A model generated the notes under the pieces. It was not told the origin of the DNA. It ran no database searches and saw only the letters and a program-made list of their open reading frames with translations. This document shows positions 17,465-24,947 of a stretch of 64,000 nucleotides of DNA, piece after piece; within the stretch, counting starts at the first letter, position 1; each line of letters begins with the position of its first letter. This DNA comes from Mesorhizobium sp. (GTDB lineage Bacteria > Pseudomonadota > Alphaproteobacteria > Rhizobiales > Rhizobiaceae), in NCBI GenBank assembly GCA_004020645.1, contig SAQL01000003.1, forward strand, positions 124,001 to 188,000. The letters run 5' to 3'. The position numbers and the translations under genes were made by a program.

Positions 17465-18664
17465 ATGTCGAGACCTCACCACGTAATTGTCGGCGCGGGG
17501 CAGAGTGGAGCCAACGCCGCCTTTGCTATGCGCCGGGCAGGCTTCGAAGGCGCGATCACGATCGTCGGCGCCGAGAACCATTTTCCGTACGAAAGACCGC
17601 CGCTGTCGAAGGACGTCCTCACCGGGCAGGACAGCCAACCGCCGCTCTTTTTCTCAGAAGCCAGATACGATGAAAAGAACATTGCCATCAAGCTTGGCCA
17701 GCGGGTGACTGCGATCGATGCGGCATCGGCACGCCTCAAGACGGAGGAGGGAGCATCAATTCCCTACGACCGGCTGCTCATTGCAACTGGCGGTCGGCCG
17801 CGGCCACTTGATTTTCCCGGCAGCGAGAGCGTGGTTCAGTTGCGCGACGTCGACGACGCGGCGCGATTGCGGGCCAGCCTGAAAAAGGGACTGCGCGTCG
17901 CATGTGTAGGAGCCGGACCGATCGGGCTCGAGGTTGCAACCGCCGCGCGCGCCCTGGGGTGCGACGTCACGGTTCTGGAGAAATCCGCTTCGATCATGGG
18001 CCGCTGCCTGCCGGCTGAAGCGGCGGGCTGGCTTCGCCGCCGTCATGATGCGCAGGGCATCAAGATCATCACCGGCTTTTCCCTCGTCGCCTTCGAGGCT
18101 GGACAGGTGGTCGAGGCTTCCGGCGACAGGATCGCCGCCGATCTGGTCGTTGCAGGCACGGGCATGGTGCCGAACATCGAACTCGGGGCATCCGCAGGGG
18201 CGAAGCTCGACCGCGGCATCATGGTCGATACATTCGGCGAGACATCGTCGCCTGGAATCTATGCGGCGGGTGACGTCGCGACCTTCTGGCATCCGCTCCA
18301 TGCTTCCCACCTCAGCTGGGAGACATGGCGCCACGCGATGAACCACGGCATTGCCGTGGGTAAGTCGATGGCGGGTCGGCGCGAGCCTTATGTCGAATTT
18401 CCCTATTTCTGGACAGACCAGGCCGGGGTGAGGGTTCAAGTCGTCGGCGCCGCCGCGGGAAGCTCAAGCGTGCGCCGAGGCAGCGAGAGCGAAGACAGGT
18501 TCTCCATCTGGTATCTCGACGAGGAAAACGTGGTCAAGGGCGTTGTCGCCGTCGATGCCCCGCGCGAGATCAAGATTGCCGAGCGGCTCATCCAGAGTGG
18601 TAGGCCGATTGATCCGATGCGCATCGCCGACCTGGCTTTCGAGCTTCGCGATCTCCTGCGCTAG
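17465..18664 (+). CDS. FAD/NAD(P)-dependent ferredoxin reductase
   Basis: This 399-aa flavoprotein is of the class I ferredoxin-reductase family (like BphA4/PdR). The FAD-binding motif VIVGAGQSGANAAFAM is at the N-terminus, FPYERPPLSKD follows as in all ring-hydroxylating reductases, VACVGAGPIGLEVA binds NAD(P)H, and GIYAAGDVA is the second FAD motif. It starts at ATG 17465 behind GGGAGGAGG; the GTG at 17462 is an alternative. It should reduce the ferredoxin encoded just upstream. It is the last gene of the operon and converges with the PotC-like permease. Confidence 0.9.
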   Translation: MSRPHHVIVGAGQSGANAAFAMRRAGFEGAITIVGAENHFPYERPPLSKDVLTGQDSQPPLFFSEARYDEKNIAIKLGQRVTAIDAASARLKTEEGASIPYDRLLIATGGRPRPLDFPGSESVVQLRDVDDAARLRASLKKGLRVACVGAGPIGLEVATAARALGCDVTVLEKSASIMGRCLPAEAAGWLRRRHDAQGIKIITGFSLVAFEAGQVVEASGDRIAADLVVAGTGMVPNIELGASAGAKLDRGIMVDTFGETSSPGIYAAGDVATFWHPLHASHLSWETWRHAMNHGIAVGKSMAGRREPYVEFPYFWTDQAGVRVQVVGAAAGSSSVRRGSESEDRFSIWYLDEENVVKGVVAVDAPREIKIAERLIQSGRPIDPMRIADLAFELRDLLR

Positions 18665-18688
18665 AGACTAGAGTTCGATCCCCACTGC

Positions 18689-19486
18689 CTATTCCTGGAC
18701 CGTGCTGCGAAGCCGGGACTGCACGCGCGATATGAAAGCGAGCGCGAGCACAAGCGCGACCGTGGCAAGAATGAGAAGGGTCGACATTGCCAAGATGGAA
18801 GGGTCGATGTTGTCGCGGATGCCGTCGAACATCTGCCTGGGCAATGTACGATGCGCGGGGCCGCCGATGAACAGCGCGACAATGATTTCGTCGAGTGAAA
18901 TGACGAAGGCGAACAGCGCGCCCGCGATGACGCCCGACGAGATGATGGGGAGCGTGACCGTGAAAAATGCAACGACAGGACTGGCCCCCAGGCTGGACGC
19001 GGCTCTGAGCAGGTTCCGATCGAAGTTCTGCAGCGTTGCGGCCACCGTGACGACGACAAACGGAGTTCCAAGAACGGTGTGGGCGAGGATGAGGCCTGCA
19101 TAGGACGCATTGAGTCCCATCCGGGCAAAGAGAAAGAACATGCCCACACCCGAGACAACGCTCGGAACGATCATAGGTGAAACGATGAACGCAAGAAGGG
19201 CGGATCGGGCGCGCGACGCGCTCTGGGTCAGGCCGAGCGCTGCGAGTGTGCCGAGGACCGTGGCCAGAACGGTGGTTCCCGAAGCCACGATCAGGCTGTT
19301 CTTGAGCGCTGTCAGCCACGGCACCGGCTGGAGCGCGCGCGCATACCATCGCAGCGTCAGGTCCGAAATCGGGTAGGAAAGGAAGCCCGATCCGGAAAAC
19401 GAGATCGGCACGATCGCCAGGATCGGTCCGACGAGGAAAACCATCATCGCCGCACCGTATATGTAGAGTCCATGATGGAGCTTCAC
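18689..19486 (-). CDS. ABC transporter permease, PotC type
   Basis: This 265-aa permease has six predicted helices and the inner-membrane EAA-type loop (LLRAASSLGASPVVAFFTVTL) that contacts the ATPase. The start is GTG 19486 with AGGAG 5 bp upstream, lying 11 bp after the PotB-like stop. It forms the second channel half of a spermidine/putrescine-type importer. No ATPase follows it, so the transporter needs one from elsewhere, possibly the gene at 1-1027. Confidence 0.87.
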   Translation of the reverse strand: MKLHHGLYIYGAAMMVFLVGPILAIVPISFSGSGFLSYPISDLTLRWYARALQPVPWLTALKNSLIVASGTTVLATVLGTLAALGLTQSASRARSALLAFIVSPMIVPSVVSGVGMFFLFARMGLNASYAGLILAHTVLGTPFVVVTVAATLQNFDRNLLRAASSLGASPVVAFFTVTLPIISSGVIAGALFAFVISLDEIIVALFIGGPAHRTLPRQMFDGIRDNIDPSILAMSTLLILATVALVLALAFISRVQSRLRSTVQE

Positions 19487-19497
19487 GATATCTCCTG

Positions 19498-20733
19498 TCA
19501 ATTCAGCCCGACGATCTTCGACACGCCGATCAGCTTTCCGAGGCTGGCGTAGAGCACGAGAACCGTGGCGAGCAGGATCAGGCCGATGGCGGCCGCCATG
19601 CCCCAATTGATCGTCTCGTTGGTGTAGAAGGCGATGAAGTAGCTGATCATGTTGTCGCCGCCGCCGCCGACGAGCAGCGGCGTCACGTAGTAGCCAACGG
19701 CGATGATGAACGTCATCATGCAGCCAGCGCCGATACCGGGCATCGTCAACGGCAGGTACACGCTGAGAAAGCCGCGCACCGGATGCGCTCCCAGCGAGGA
19801 CGACGCCTTCATGTAGGTGGACGAAACACCGCGCATGACGCTCAGGATGGGCAACACCATGAAGGGCAAGAGAACATGCACCATGGTGATGAAGACGCCG
19901 GTCCGGTTGAACACCAGGTTCAACGGGGCATCGACAATTGCCGCGCCGGTCAGGAGCGAATTGATGATGCCTTCTTGTGACAGCACGACAATCCACGCGG
20001 TCGTGCGCACCAGCAGGGACGTCCAGAAAGGCAGGAGCACGCTGAACATCAGGAGAGCCGAAAATTCCGGCCGCAGCGATATCAGCGCGTAGGCGAGGGG
20101 ATAGCCGAGCACGAGACAGATCAGTGTCACCGTCGCCGCAATCCAGATGCTGCGCAGGAAAGTCGAGACAAAGATGCGACGATCTTCCGGAACGGGTGAA
20201 ATGCCGCCTGTGCCATTGACCTCCAGATCGAGCGCCGCCAAAAAATAGTAGGGCGTGACCGTCGACGTGGCGCGCTTGAAGGCCGCCCAGTAGCGCACCT
20301 CGCCCCAGTGAGGATCGGCTCTGATGACCTCCTCTTTCAACGCGGCGGGGTTGCTGATGTCGGCGGCCGCCAAGTTTCGCTTCGTTCGGCTTATGACTGT
20401 GCGAAAGCCGCTGATTTCATAATTAAGACGGCGCGCCGCTTCGCCGACCAGAAACTCGCTCTCCGGATTGAGCAGGTCCGCTGCCAACGCCAGGTAGGTG
20501 TCGGAATCCGGGATGTCAGGTCCTTGCCAACGATCGATCTGCTGGCTCGTCAAAGGGAAAGCGCGGCTGACCTCGGGACTGTAGAACGAATACAGCAGTA
20601 CAAGGCAAAGAGGCGCGACAAAGAAGACTATGAGATAGCCAACGAGGGGAAAAACCAGCAGAAATGATCGGATCACCGCCGCATGTTGCGCTTTCCTGAT
20701 GCTCGTCATTTCGATAACGGCAGCATGCTCCAT
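19498..20733 (-). CDS. ABC transporter permease, PotB type with large periplasmic insert
   Basis: This 411-aa permease has its first helix (residues about 22-45, SFLLVFPLVGYLIVFFVAPL) followed by an unusual soluble insert of about 140 residues before the standard five-helix core, so it is much longer than E. coli PotB (about 275 aa). The EAA loop is MKASSSLGAHPVRGFLSVYL. The insert lies on the periplasmic side and may help dock the binding protein. The start at ATG 20733 (MEHAAV) is the most upstream well-placed one; ATG 20709 is possible. It sits between the binding-protein gene and PotC in one operon. Confidence 0.85.
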   Translation of the reverse strand: MEHAAVIEMTSIRKAQHAAVIRSFLLVFPLVGYLIVFFVAPLCLVLLYSFYSPEVSRAFPLTSQQIDRWQGPDIPDSDTYLALAADLLNPESEFLVGEAARRLNYEISGFRTVISRTKRNLAAADISNPAALKEEVIRADPHWGEVRYWAAFKRATSTVTPYYFLAALDLEVNGTGGISPVPEDRRIFVSTFLRSIWIAATVTLICLVLGYPLAYALISLRPEFSALLMFSVLLPFWTSLLVRTTAWIVVLSQEGIINSLLTGAAIVDAPLNLVFNRTGVFITMVHVLLPFMVLPILSVMRGVSSTYMKASSSLGAHPVRGFLSVYLPLTMPGIGAGCMMTFIIAVGYYVTPLLVGGGGDNMISYFIAFYTNETINWGMAAAIGLILLATVLVLYASLGKLIGVSKIVGLN

Positions 20734-20828
20734 CTCGCAATCTTCGCTTTCATTCGTGGTTGAACGGATCGTCACAACCTGCCTGGCAACGAGGCTCTGT
20801 GCGGGTGGCTCAGCGTTGTGGATGCTTT

Positions 20829-20871
20829 TTGCAACCCCATGGCGCGCCGAAAGCGCGCCATGGGGTTGCAA
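20829..20871 (-). other. intercistronic 19-bp hairpin behind the binding-protein gene
   Basis: A perfect 19-bp stem (20829-20847 with 20853-20871) and a CGAAA loop lies 4 bp after the stop codon of the binding-protein gene and ahead of the PotB gene. There is no U-tract on the minus strand, so it is unlikely to be a full terminator. Such hairpins between binding protein and permeases commonly stabilise the upstream mRNA and set the excess of binding protein. Confidence 0.75.
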
Positions 20872-20875
20872 TCAA

Positions 20876-21925
20876 TTACTTTGCCTGCCAGGCCTTGAAA
20901 CGCTCCTCAAGTTCTTCGCCATAGTCCGCCCAAAACTCAGAGCTCAACGCGGTTGCCGATTTCAGGTTCTCCGGCGCCGTCGGCATATCGGCCAACAGGC
21001 TCGGGTCGACCAACTCGATGCCCTTCTTATTGAGGATGCCGTAGGTTATGTACTTGGGAAATTCCTTTTGAATTTCGGGTGTGCTCGCGAACTTGATGAA
21101 TTGCTCCGCCAGTTCCAGACGAGGCGACCCCTTCACGATCCCCCAATAGTCCTGCCCATAGATTTGCCCATCCCAGTGTATGGCTAGATCCTTGCCCTTC
21201 TGATTGGCCGCGGTAACCCGGCCGTTGAAGGTCGTCGTTATCGCGACATCTCCGGCCACCAGTCTTTCGATAGACTCAGCGCCGCTGCCCCAGAAAACCG
21301 TCTCGGCCTTGATCTCGTCAAGCTTAGCGAAGGCGCGATCGACACCCTCTGGCGTGGCGAGCACCTGATAGACCTCGGAAGCGGGAACACCATCGGCGAA
21401 CAAAGCAGTTTCAAGGGTTAAACGCGCTGTGGCACGCACCCCTCGTTTGCCGGGAAACTTCTTCAGGTCGAAGAAGTCCGCCCAACTCTTTGGACCTTCC
21501 GCCATCTTGGTCTTGTCGTAGGAGGTGACGAACCCCCATGCGAATGCGCCGGCGCCGCAGTCACTCGTCGCACCGGGCAGGAAGTCGTCTCGGTTTGCGA
21601 TCTTGGACCAGTCGAGCTTTTCAAACAGTCCTTCCTCGCACCCGCGCAACATCTCGGTGCTGTCGATCTGCATGACGTCCCAAGTCACCTGGTTGGCCAT
21701 TACCATGGCACGCACCTTCGCCATTTCTCCCGTGTAGGTATCCTCCACGACCTTGACCTTGAACTGTTCGGCGAAGGGTTCAAAAAACGCCTTCCTCTCG
21801 GCGTCTTGGAGCGCCCCTCCCGCGCCGACGATAGTCAATTCTTGACTGGCGGCAGGGAGGCTTAAGGCCAGCGCGATAACGCAGGCCAGCGCTCCAGCGC
21901 CTGTGTTGTAGCAATTCCTCAACAT
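20876..21925 (-). CDS. ABC transporter substrate-binding protein, spermidine/putrescine (PotD) type
   Basis: This 349-aa periplasmic protein of the SBP_bac_8/PotD family has a signal peptide (LACVIALALSLPAASQ) and mature start ELTIVGAGGALQDAERKAF. It has the usual two-lobe pattern (VRAMVMANQVTWDVMQIDS, KFASTPEIQKEFPKYITYG). Start ATG 21925 has GGGGA 6-7 bp upstream. It is the first gene of the potD-potB-potC-like operon and its promoter carries operator-like site 4. The family also binds compounds other than polyamines, for example opines and other small amines, so the ligand is open. Confidence 0.87.
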   Translation of the reverse strand: MLRNCYNTGAGALACVIALALSLPAASQELTIVGAGGALQDAERKAFFEPFAEQFKVKVVEDTYTGEMAKVRAMVMANQVTWDVMQIDSTEMLRGCEEGLFEKLDWSKIANRDDFLPGATSDCGAGAFAWGFVTSYDKTKMAEGPKSWADFFDLKKFPGKRGVRATARLTLETALFADGVPASEVYQVLATPEGVDRAFAKLDEIKAETVFWGSGAESIERLVAGDVAITTTFNGRVTAANQKGKDLAIHWDGQIYGQDYWGIVKGSPRLELAEQFIKFASTPEIQKEFPKYITYGILNKKGIELVDPSLLADMPTAPENLKSATALSSEFWADYGEELEERFKAWQAK

Positions 21926-21976
21926 TGACTTTCCCCAGTGTTTGATTTGAACCGCGTATGCCAAGCGACGATATGC

Positions 21977-21995
21977 AACTTATATCTTATATGTC
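21977..21995. promoter_or_regulatory. operator-like site 4 (AACTTATA-TCT-TATATGTC)
   Basis: This imperfect inverted repeat has 8-bp arms and a 3-bp centre upstream of the PotD-type gene. Read on the minus strand it is GACATATA-AGA-TATAAGTT, almost the same as site 5 at 22919-22937 with identical architecture. It is a likely repressor site controlling uptake. Confidence 0.65.
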
Positions 21996-22083
21996 AACAG
22001 CAGTGGCCAAATGCCAATCGGCGTTTTGGAGCGAACGTGTGCGATTTGTGTGAATGACCTGATGTTGCGTTCCGGCTGCGGCG

Positions 22084-22854
22084 TCAGTCGGATAGTGCAT
22101 CCAGGGCTGCTAGGTGGTCGAGAATACTGTCGCTTCCCAGCTCGATATCGCGCCGCATAGCCCGTTGAGCGGCTGCACCATCTCTGCGCTCCAACGCGTC
22201 GAGCAGGTTGACGTGCTCTTCACCCCCGAGATGCTTCAGGGTGATCTCACCATAATACACGACCAGGATCGGGCTCATGGACACCCACAGCATCTCGATA
22301 TGATTGTAGAGCATGTCGAGGCCCGCCGCCTCGCACACGCCCAAGTGAAATTCTCGATTGCTGCGGAACGCTTCCTGCACCCGGCGCTCGGCCTCCGCAC
22401 TAACGTAGGCGACATGAATCTTTCGCAACTGCGCAATCCTGGACTTAGTTATCTTCTCGGCTGCAAACTTGGCCGCCAGCCCTTCAAGGGACGTGCGCAA
22501 AACCTTCAACTGCTCGTAACGTCGAAGCGTGACATCGGGCACATGGATAAACCGTCTGGAACGGATCTCAAGCGCGAACTCGCTCACCAATCTGAGGCAC
22601 GCCTCGCGAATTGGGGTGACGCTGGTTCCCAGCATGTCGGCGACATCGCGCATGACGATGCGATCACCGGGCCGAAAGCTGCCATCGAGCAGAGCATTTC
22701 TTAGCGCCAGATAGCACCGTGCAGACAGGCTGCCTTGCTCGACGGGCGATACGCGTCGTCCTCGCTGTAAAAGGTTTGATTTGGTGTCCATGTGTTCGCC
22801 GCCCGACGCACCGTTTGAGGCTTTCATTGGCGATAATTCCCAATGGATTCTCAC
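22084..22854 (-). CDS. GntR-family (FCD domain) transcriptional regulator 2
   Basis: This regulator of up to 256 aa has a winged HTH (ARCYLALRNALLDGSFRPGD, then TSVTPIREACLRLVSE) and a C-terminal FCD domain with the metal/ligand pattern NREFHLGVCEAAG and a late EEHVNLLDAL. The GTG at 22854 has GGAG 8 bp upstream; ATGs at 22830 and 22791 are alternatives. It is divergent from the transketolase genes and the intergenic region has two operator-like sites, so it very likely represses itself and tktN. With the paralogue at 9837, it is a candidate reader of the TATAAGTY sites. Confidence 0.87.
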   Translation of the reverse strand: MRIHWELSPMKASNGASGGEHMDTKSNLLQRGRRVSPVEQGSLSARCYLALRNALLDGSFRPGDRIVMRDVADMLGTSVTPIREACLRLVSEFALEIRSRRFIHVPDVTLRRYEQLKVLRTSLEGLAAKFAAEKITKSRIAQLRKIHVAYVSAEAERRVQEAFRSNREFHLGVCEAAGLDMLYNHIEMLWVSMSPILVVYYGEITLKHLGGEEHVNLLDALERRDGAAAQRAMRRDIELGSDSILDHLAALDALSD

Positions 22855-22883
22855 TTCCTATTCTCCCGCGACGATAAACGTCA

Positions 22884-22937
22884 ACATGTAAGTTATCACT
22901 TGTCATTGTCCGAATCGCGACTTATAAGATATAAGTC
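22884..22937. promoter_or_regulatory. operator-like sites 5 and 6 between gntR2 and the transketolase genes
   Basis: Site 5 (22919-22937) is GACTTATA-AGA-TATAAGTC, a perfect inverted repeat with 8-bp arms and a 3-bp centre. It is the best example of the family. Site 6 (about 22884-22904, AACATGTAAGTTATCACTTG) is a weaker match with the TGTAAGTTAT half. The position between a GntR gene and its divergent neighbour is classic for an autoregulatory operator. Confidence 0.7.
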
Positions 22938-22956
22938 ATCGGATGCGAGAGGACAC

Positions 22957-23799
22957 ATGTTAACCAATCAGTCGCCACCACCTCCTGCTTCTTTCGAACT
23001 GCTCAGGGAAAGAGCCCATCAACTGCGTCGCAACATGTTGGTCCAGGCCAGGGGAAAGGGTCAGGGATATGTCGGCCAGGCCCTGGGAACAGCCGAATTC
23101 CTGTCCGCACTCTATTTCAATGAAATGCGTTATGACGCAGCCCGAATGGATGATCCCGATCGAGACCGCTTTCTTATGTCTACAGGGCACTACGCGCTGT
23201 CACTGTGGGCGGTCTTCGCTGAGATTGGACTAATTTCCAGAGACGTTTTGCCATTGTATGGGAAAGATGCCGGCCCGATCGACATGACTACTTTCGACGC
23301 GGTGCTAGGTGTGGAAATCACCGGTGGTTCGCTTGGCCAAGGGCTGGGCCAAGCGGTCGGAATGGCTCTTGGCCACAAGATGGACAAGCGCACCTGCCGT
23401 ATCTTCATCGAGACATCCGACGGCGAATTGCAAGAGGGCTCGACCTGGGAGGCTGCGATGTCAGCCTCTGCTTTCCGGCTCGACAACCTCGTCGCCCTCA
23501 TCGACTGCAATGGCATCCAGGCCGACGGTGCGATCGTCATAGACATGGAGCCAATTGCAGCAAAATGGCAGGCATTTGGTTGGGATGTCGCCGAGATCAA
23601 TGGAAACGATTTGGAACAGGTCGTTAACGCCCTGGTGGGAGCCCGCACGCGCAATGGGCGACCGAAGGCTATCGTCATGCGCACCAAGCCCGGCAAGGGA
23701 ATACCCACTCTTGAGGCGCGCGAAAAGTCGCATTTCATCCGGGTTGAGGCTGCCGAATGGGAAATGCTCGAGCAAGAACTGGAGCGGAACTATGTCTAA
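22957..23799 (+). CDS. transketolase, N-terminal (TPP-binding) subunit
   Basis: This 280-aa subunit is one half of a split transketolase, a type common in rhizobial sugar and catabolic clusters. The TPP/Mg motif is SDGELQEGSTWEAA with LDNLVALIDCNGIQADG. The first Gly of the usual GDGE is Ser, while the acidic ligand, EG and N...QxDG parts are intact. STGHYALSLWAVFAE and VEITGGSLGQGLGQAVGMAL are also present. ATG 22957 has GAGAGGA upstream. It overlaps the C-terminal subunit by 8 bp. Two-carbon ketol transfer might salvage a keto-sugar-like product of the island, but the donor is unknown. Confidence 0.87.
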   Translation: MLTNQSPPPPASFELLRERAHQLRRNMLVQARGKGQGYVGQALGTAEFLSALYFNEMRYDAARMDDPDRDRFLMSTGHYALSLWAVFAEIGLISRDVLPLYGKDAGPIDMTTFDAVLGVEITGGSLGQGLGQAVGMALGHKMDKRTCRIFIETSDGELQEGSTWEAAMSASAFRLDNLVALIDCNGIQADGAIVIDMEPIAAKWQAFGWDVAEINGNDLEQVVNALVGARTRNGRPKAIVMRTKPGKGIPTLEAREKSHFIRVEAAEWEMLEQELERNYV

Positions 23800-24772
23800 C
23801 TCTGGTTTTCAGGTCTCGATGGCCGAATCGCTGAAGGCTGGTACCCGGCAGACGGTGCAGGCGCCTTTCGGTCTGGCGCTCGCCGAACTGGCAGGGAAGC
23901 ACGAAGACGTTGTCGGGCTCACGGCTGACCTCGGGAAGTATACGGATATTCTGCCTTTCGCGAAGGCATTTCCGGACAGGTACTTCAATGTCGGAATGGC
24001 AGAACAGAATCTGATCGCCATCTCGGCCGGTCTTGCGAAGATCGGGAAGGTACCGTTTGCGACTACTTACGGCGTCTTTGCCACACGGCGCGCCTATGAG
24101 TTTATCGCTGTCCTTTGCGCGCACGGTCATCTCAACGTTAAGGTATTCGGTGCGCTTCCGGGACTGACAACCTCTTACGGCTGCTCCCATCAGGCCATAG
24201 AAGACACTGGTCTCATGAGGCTCATTCCTGGGTTGACGGTGATCGATCCCTGTGACGCAACTGAGATTGGGCAGGTCGTGCACACGTCCTATCAGATCGC
24301 GGGGCCGGTATATGTGCGTTTGCAGCGGGGCAACGTGATCAAAGCGCTGCCGGAGGGATATGAGTTCCGGCATGGCAAGGCACAAATCGTCCGCCAAGGT
24401 TCGCAGATCGGGATCATCAGCACCGGGTTGATGACGGCCCACGCCCTTGATGCCGCGGCAGCACTAGAGAAGCAAGGCGTTTCGGTCGCTGTGCTTCACG
24501 CCCCATGCATCAAGCCTTTTGACGCCAAAGCCGTTGTTGAATTTGCGCGTTCGGTCGAAAGGCTGGCGACCTTGGAGAACCACGTAGTCGCAGGCGGCTT
24601 GGCTACGCTTGTTGCGGAGGTTCTGTTCGAGGCCGGCGTCAGTCAAAAGCTTGTCAGAATGGGGCTCCCTGACGAGTACATTGAGTGTGGGTCTCCTGGT
24701 TATCTGATGGACAAGTATGGGATTTCATCAGCAAGGATCGAACAGAAGCTTTCTTCAATGATGAAGAACTGA
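23792..24772 (+). CDS. transketolase, C-terminal (pyrimidine-binding) subunit
   Basis: This 326-aa protein carries the transketolase pyrimidine-binding domain. GLTADLGKYTDILPF, the catalytic-Glu block VGMAEQNLIAISAGLAKIG, TYGVFATRRAYEF, and the C-terminal transketolase_C domain (GIISTGLMTAHALDAA) are all present. The start ATG 23792 overlaps the upstream subunit, ensuring stoichiometric synthesis. A strong terminator follows at 24854. Length is normal for the split form. Confidence 0.88.
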   Translation: MSNSGFQVSMAESLKAGTRQTVQAPFGLALAELAGKHEDVVGLTADLGKYTDILPFAKAFPDRYFNVGMAEQNLIAISAGLAKIGKVPFATTYGVFATRRAYEFIAVLCAHGHLNVKVFGALPGLTTSYGCSHQAIEDTGLMRLIPGLTVIDPCDATEIGQVVHTSYQIAGPVYVRLQRGNVIKALPEGYEFRHGKAQIVRQGSQIGIISTGLMTAHALDAAAALEKQGVSVAVLHAPCIKPFDAKAVVEFARSVERLATLENHVVAGGLATLVAEVLFEAGVSQKLVRMGLPDEYIECGSPGYLMDKYGISSARIEQKLSSMMKN

Positions 24773-24853
24773 ACCCCATTCCGATCTGGCGATGCTTCCC
24801 GATGCTCGCCTGCAGACCTCACGTTGTTCAGCCTGCCTCCCAAGGCCCAACTG

Positions 24854-24888
24854 CCCGGCGACTGGCTTCGGCCGCCGCCGGGTTTTTT
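24854..24888 (+). terminator. rho-independent terminator after the transketolase genes
   Basis: Stem CCCGGCG (24854-24860) pairs with CGCCGGG (24876-24882), followed directly by TTTTTT (24883-24888). The 15-nt loop can form an inner GGC-TTCG-GCC hairpin. It ends the transketolase transcript and insulates the dehydrogenase gene. Confidence 0.8.
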
Positions 24889-24947
24889 GGGAATAGGCTG
24901 TTAGTAAGTCCGGTTGGCATGGCAACTTAAGAAAGCAGGAGTGGCGA

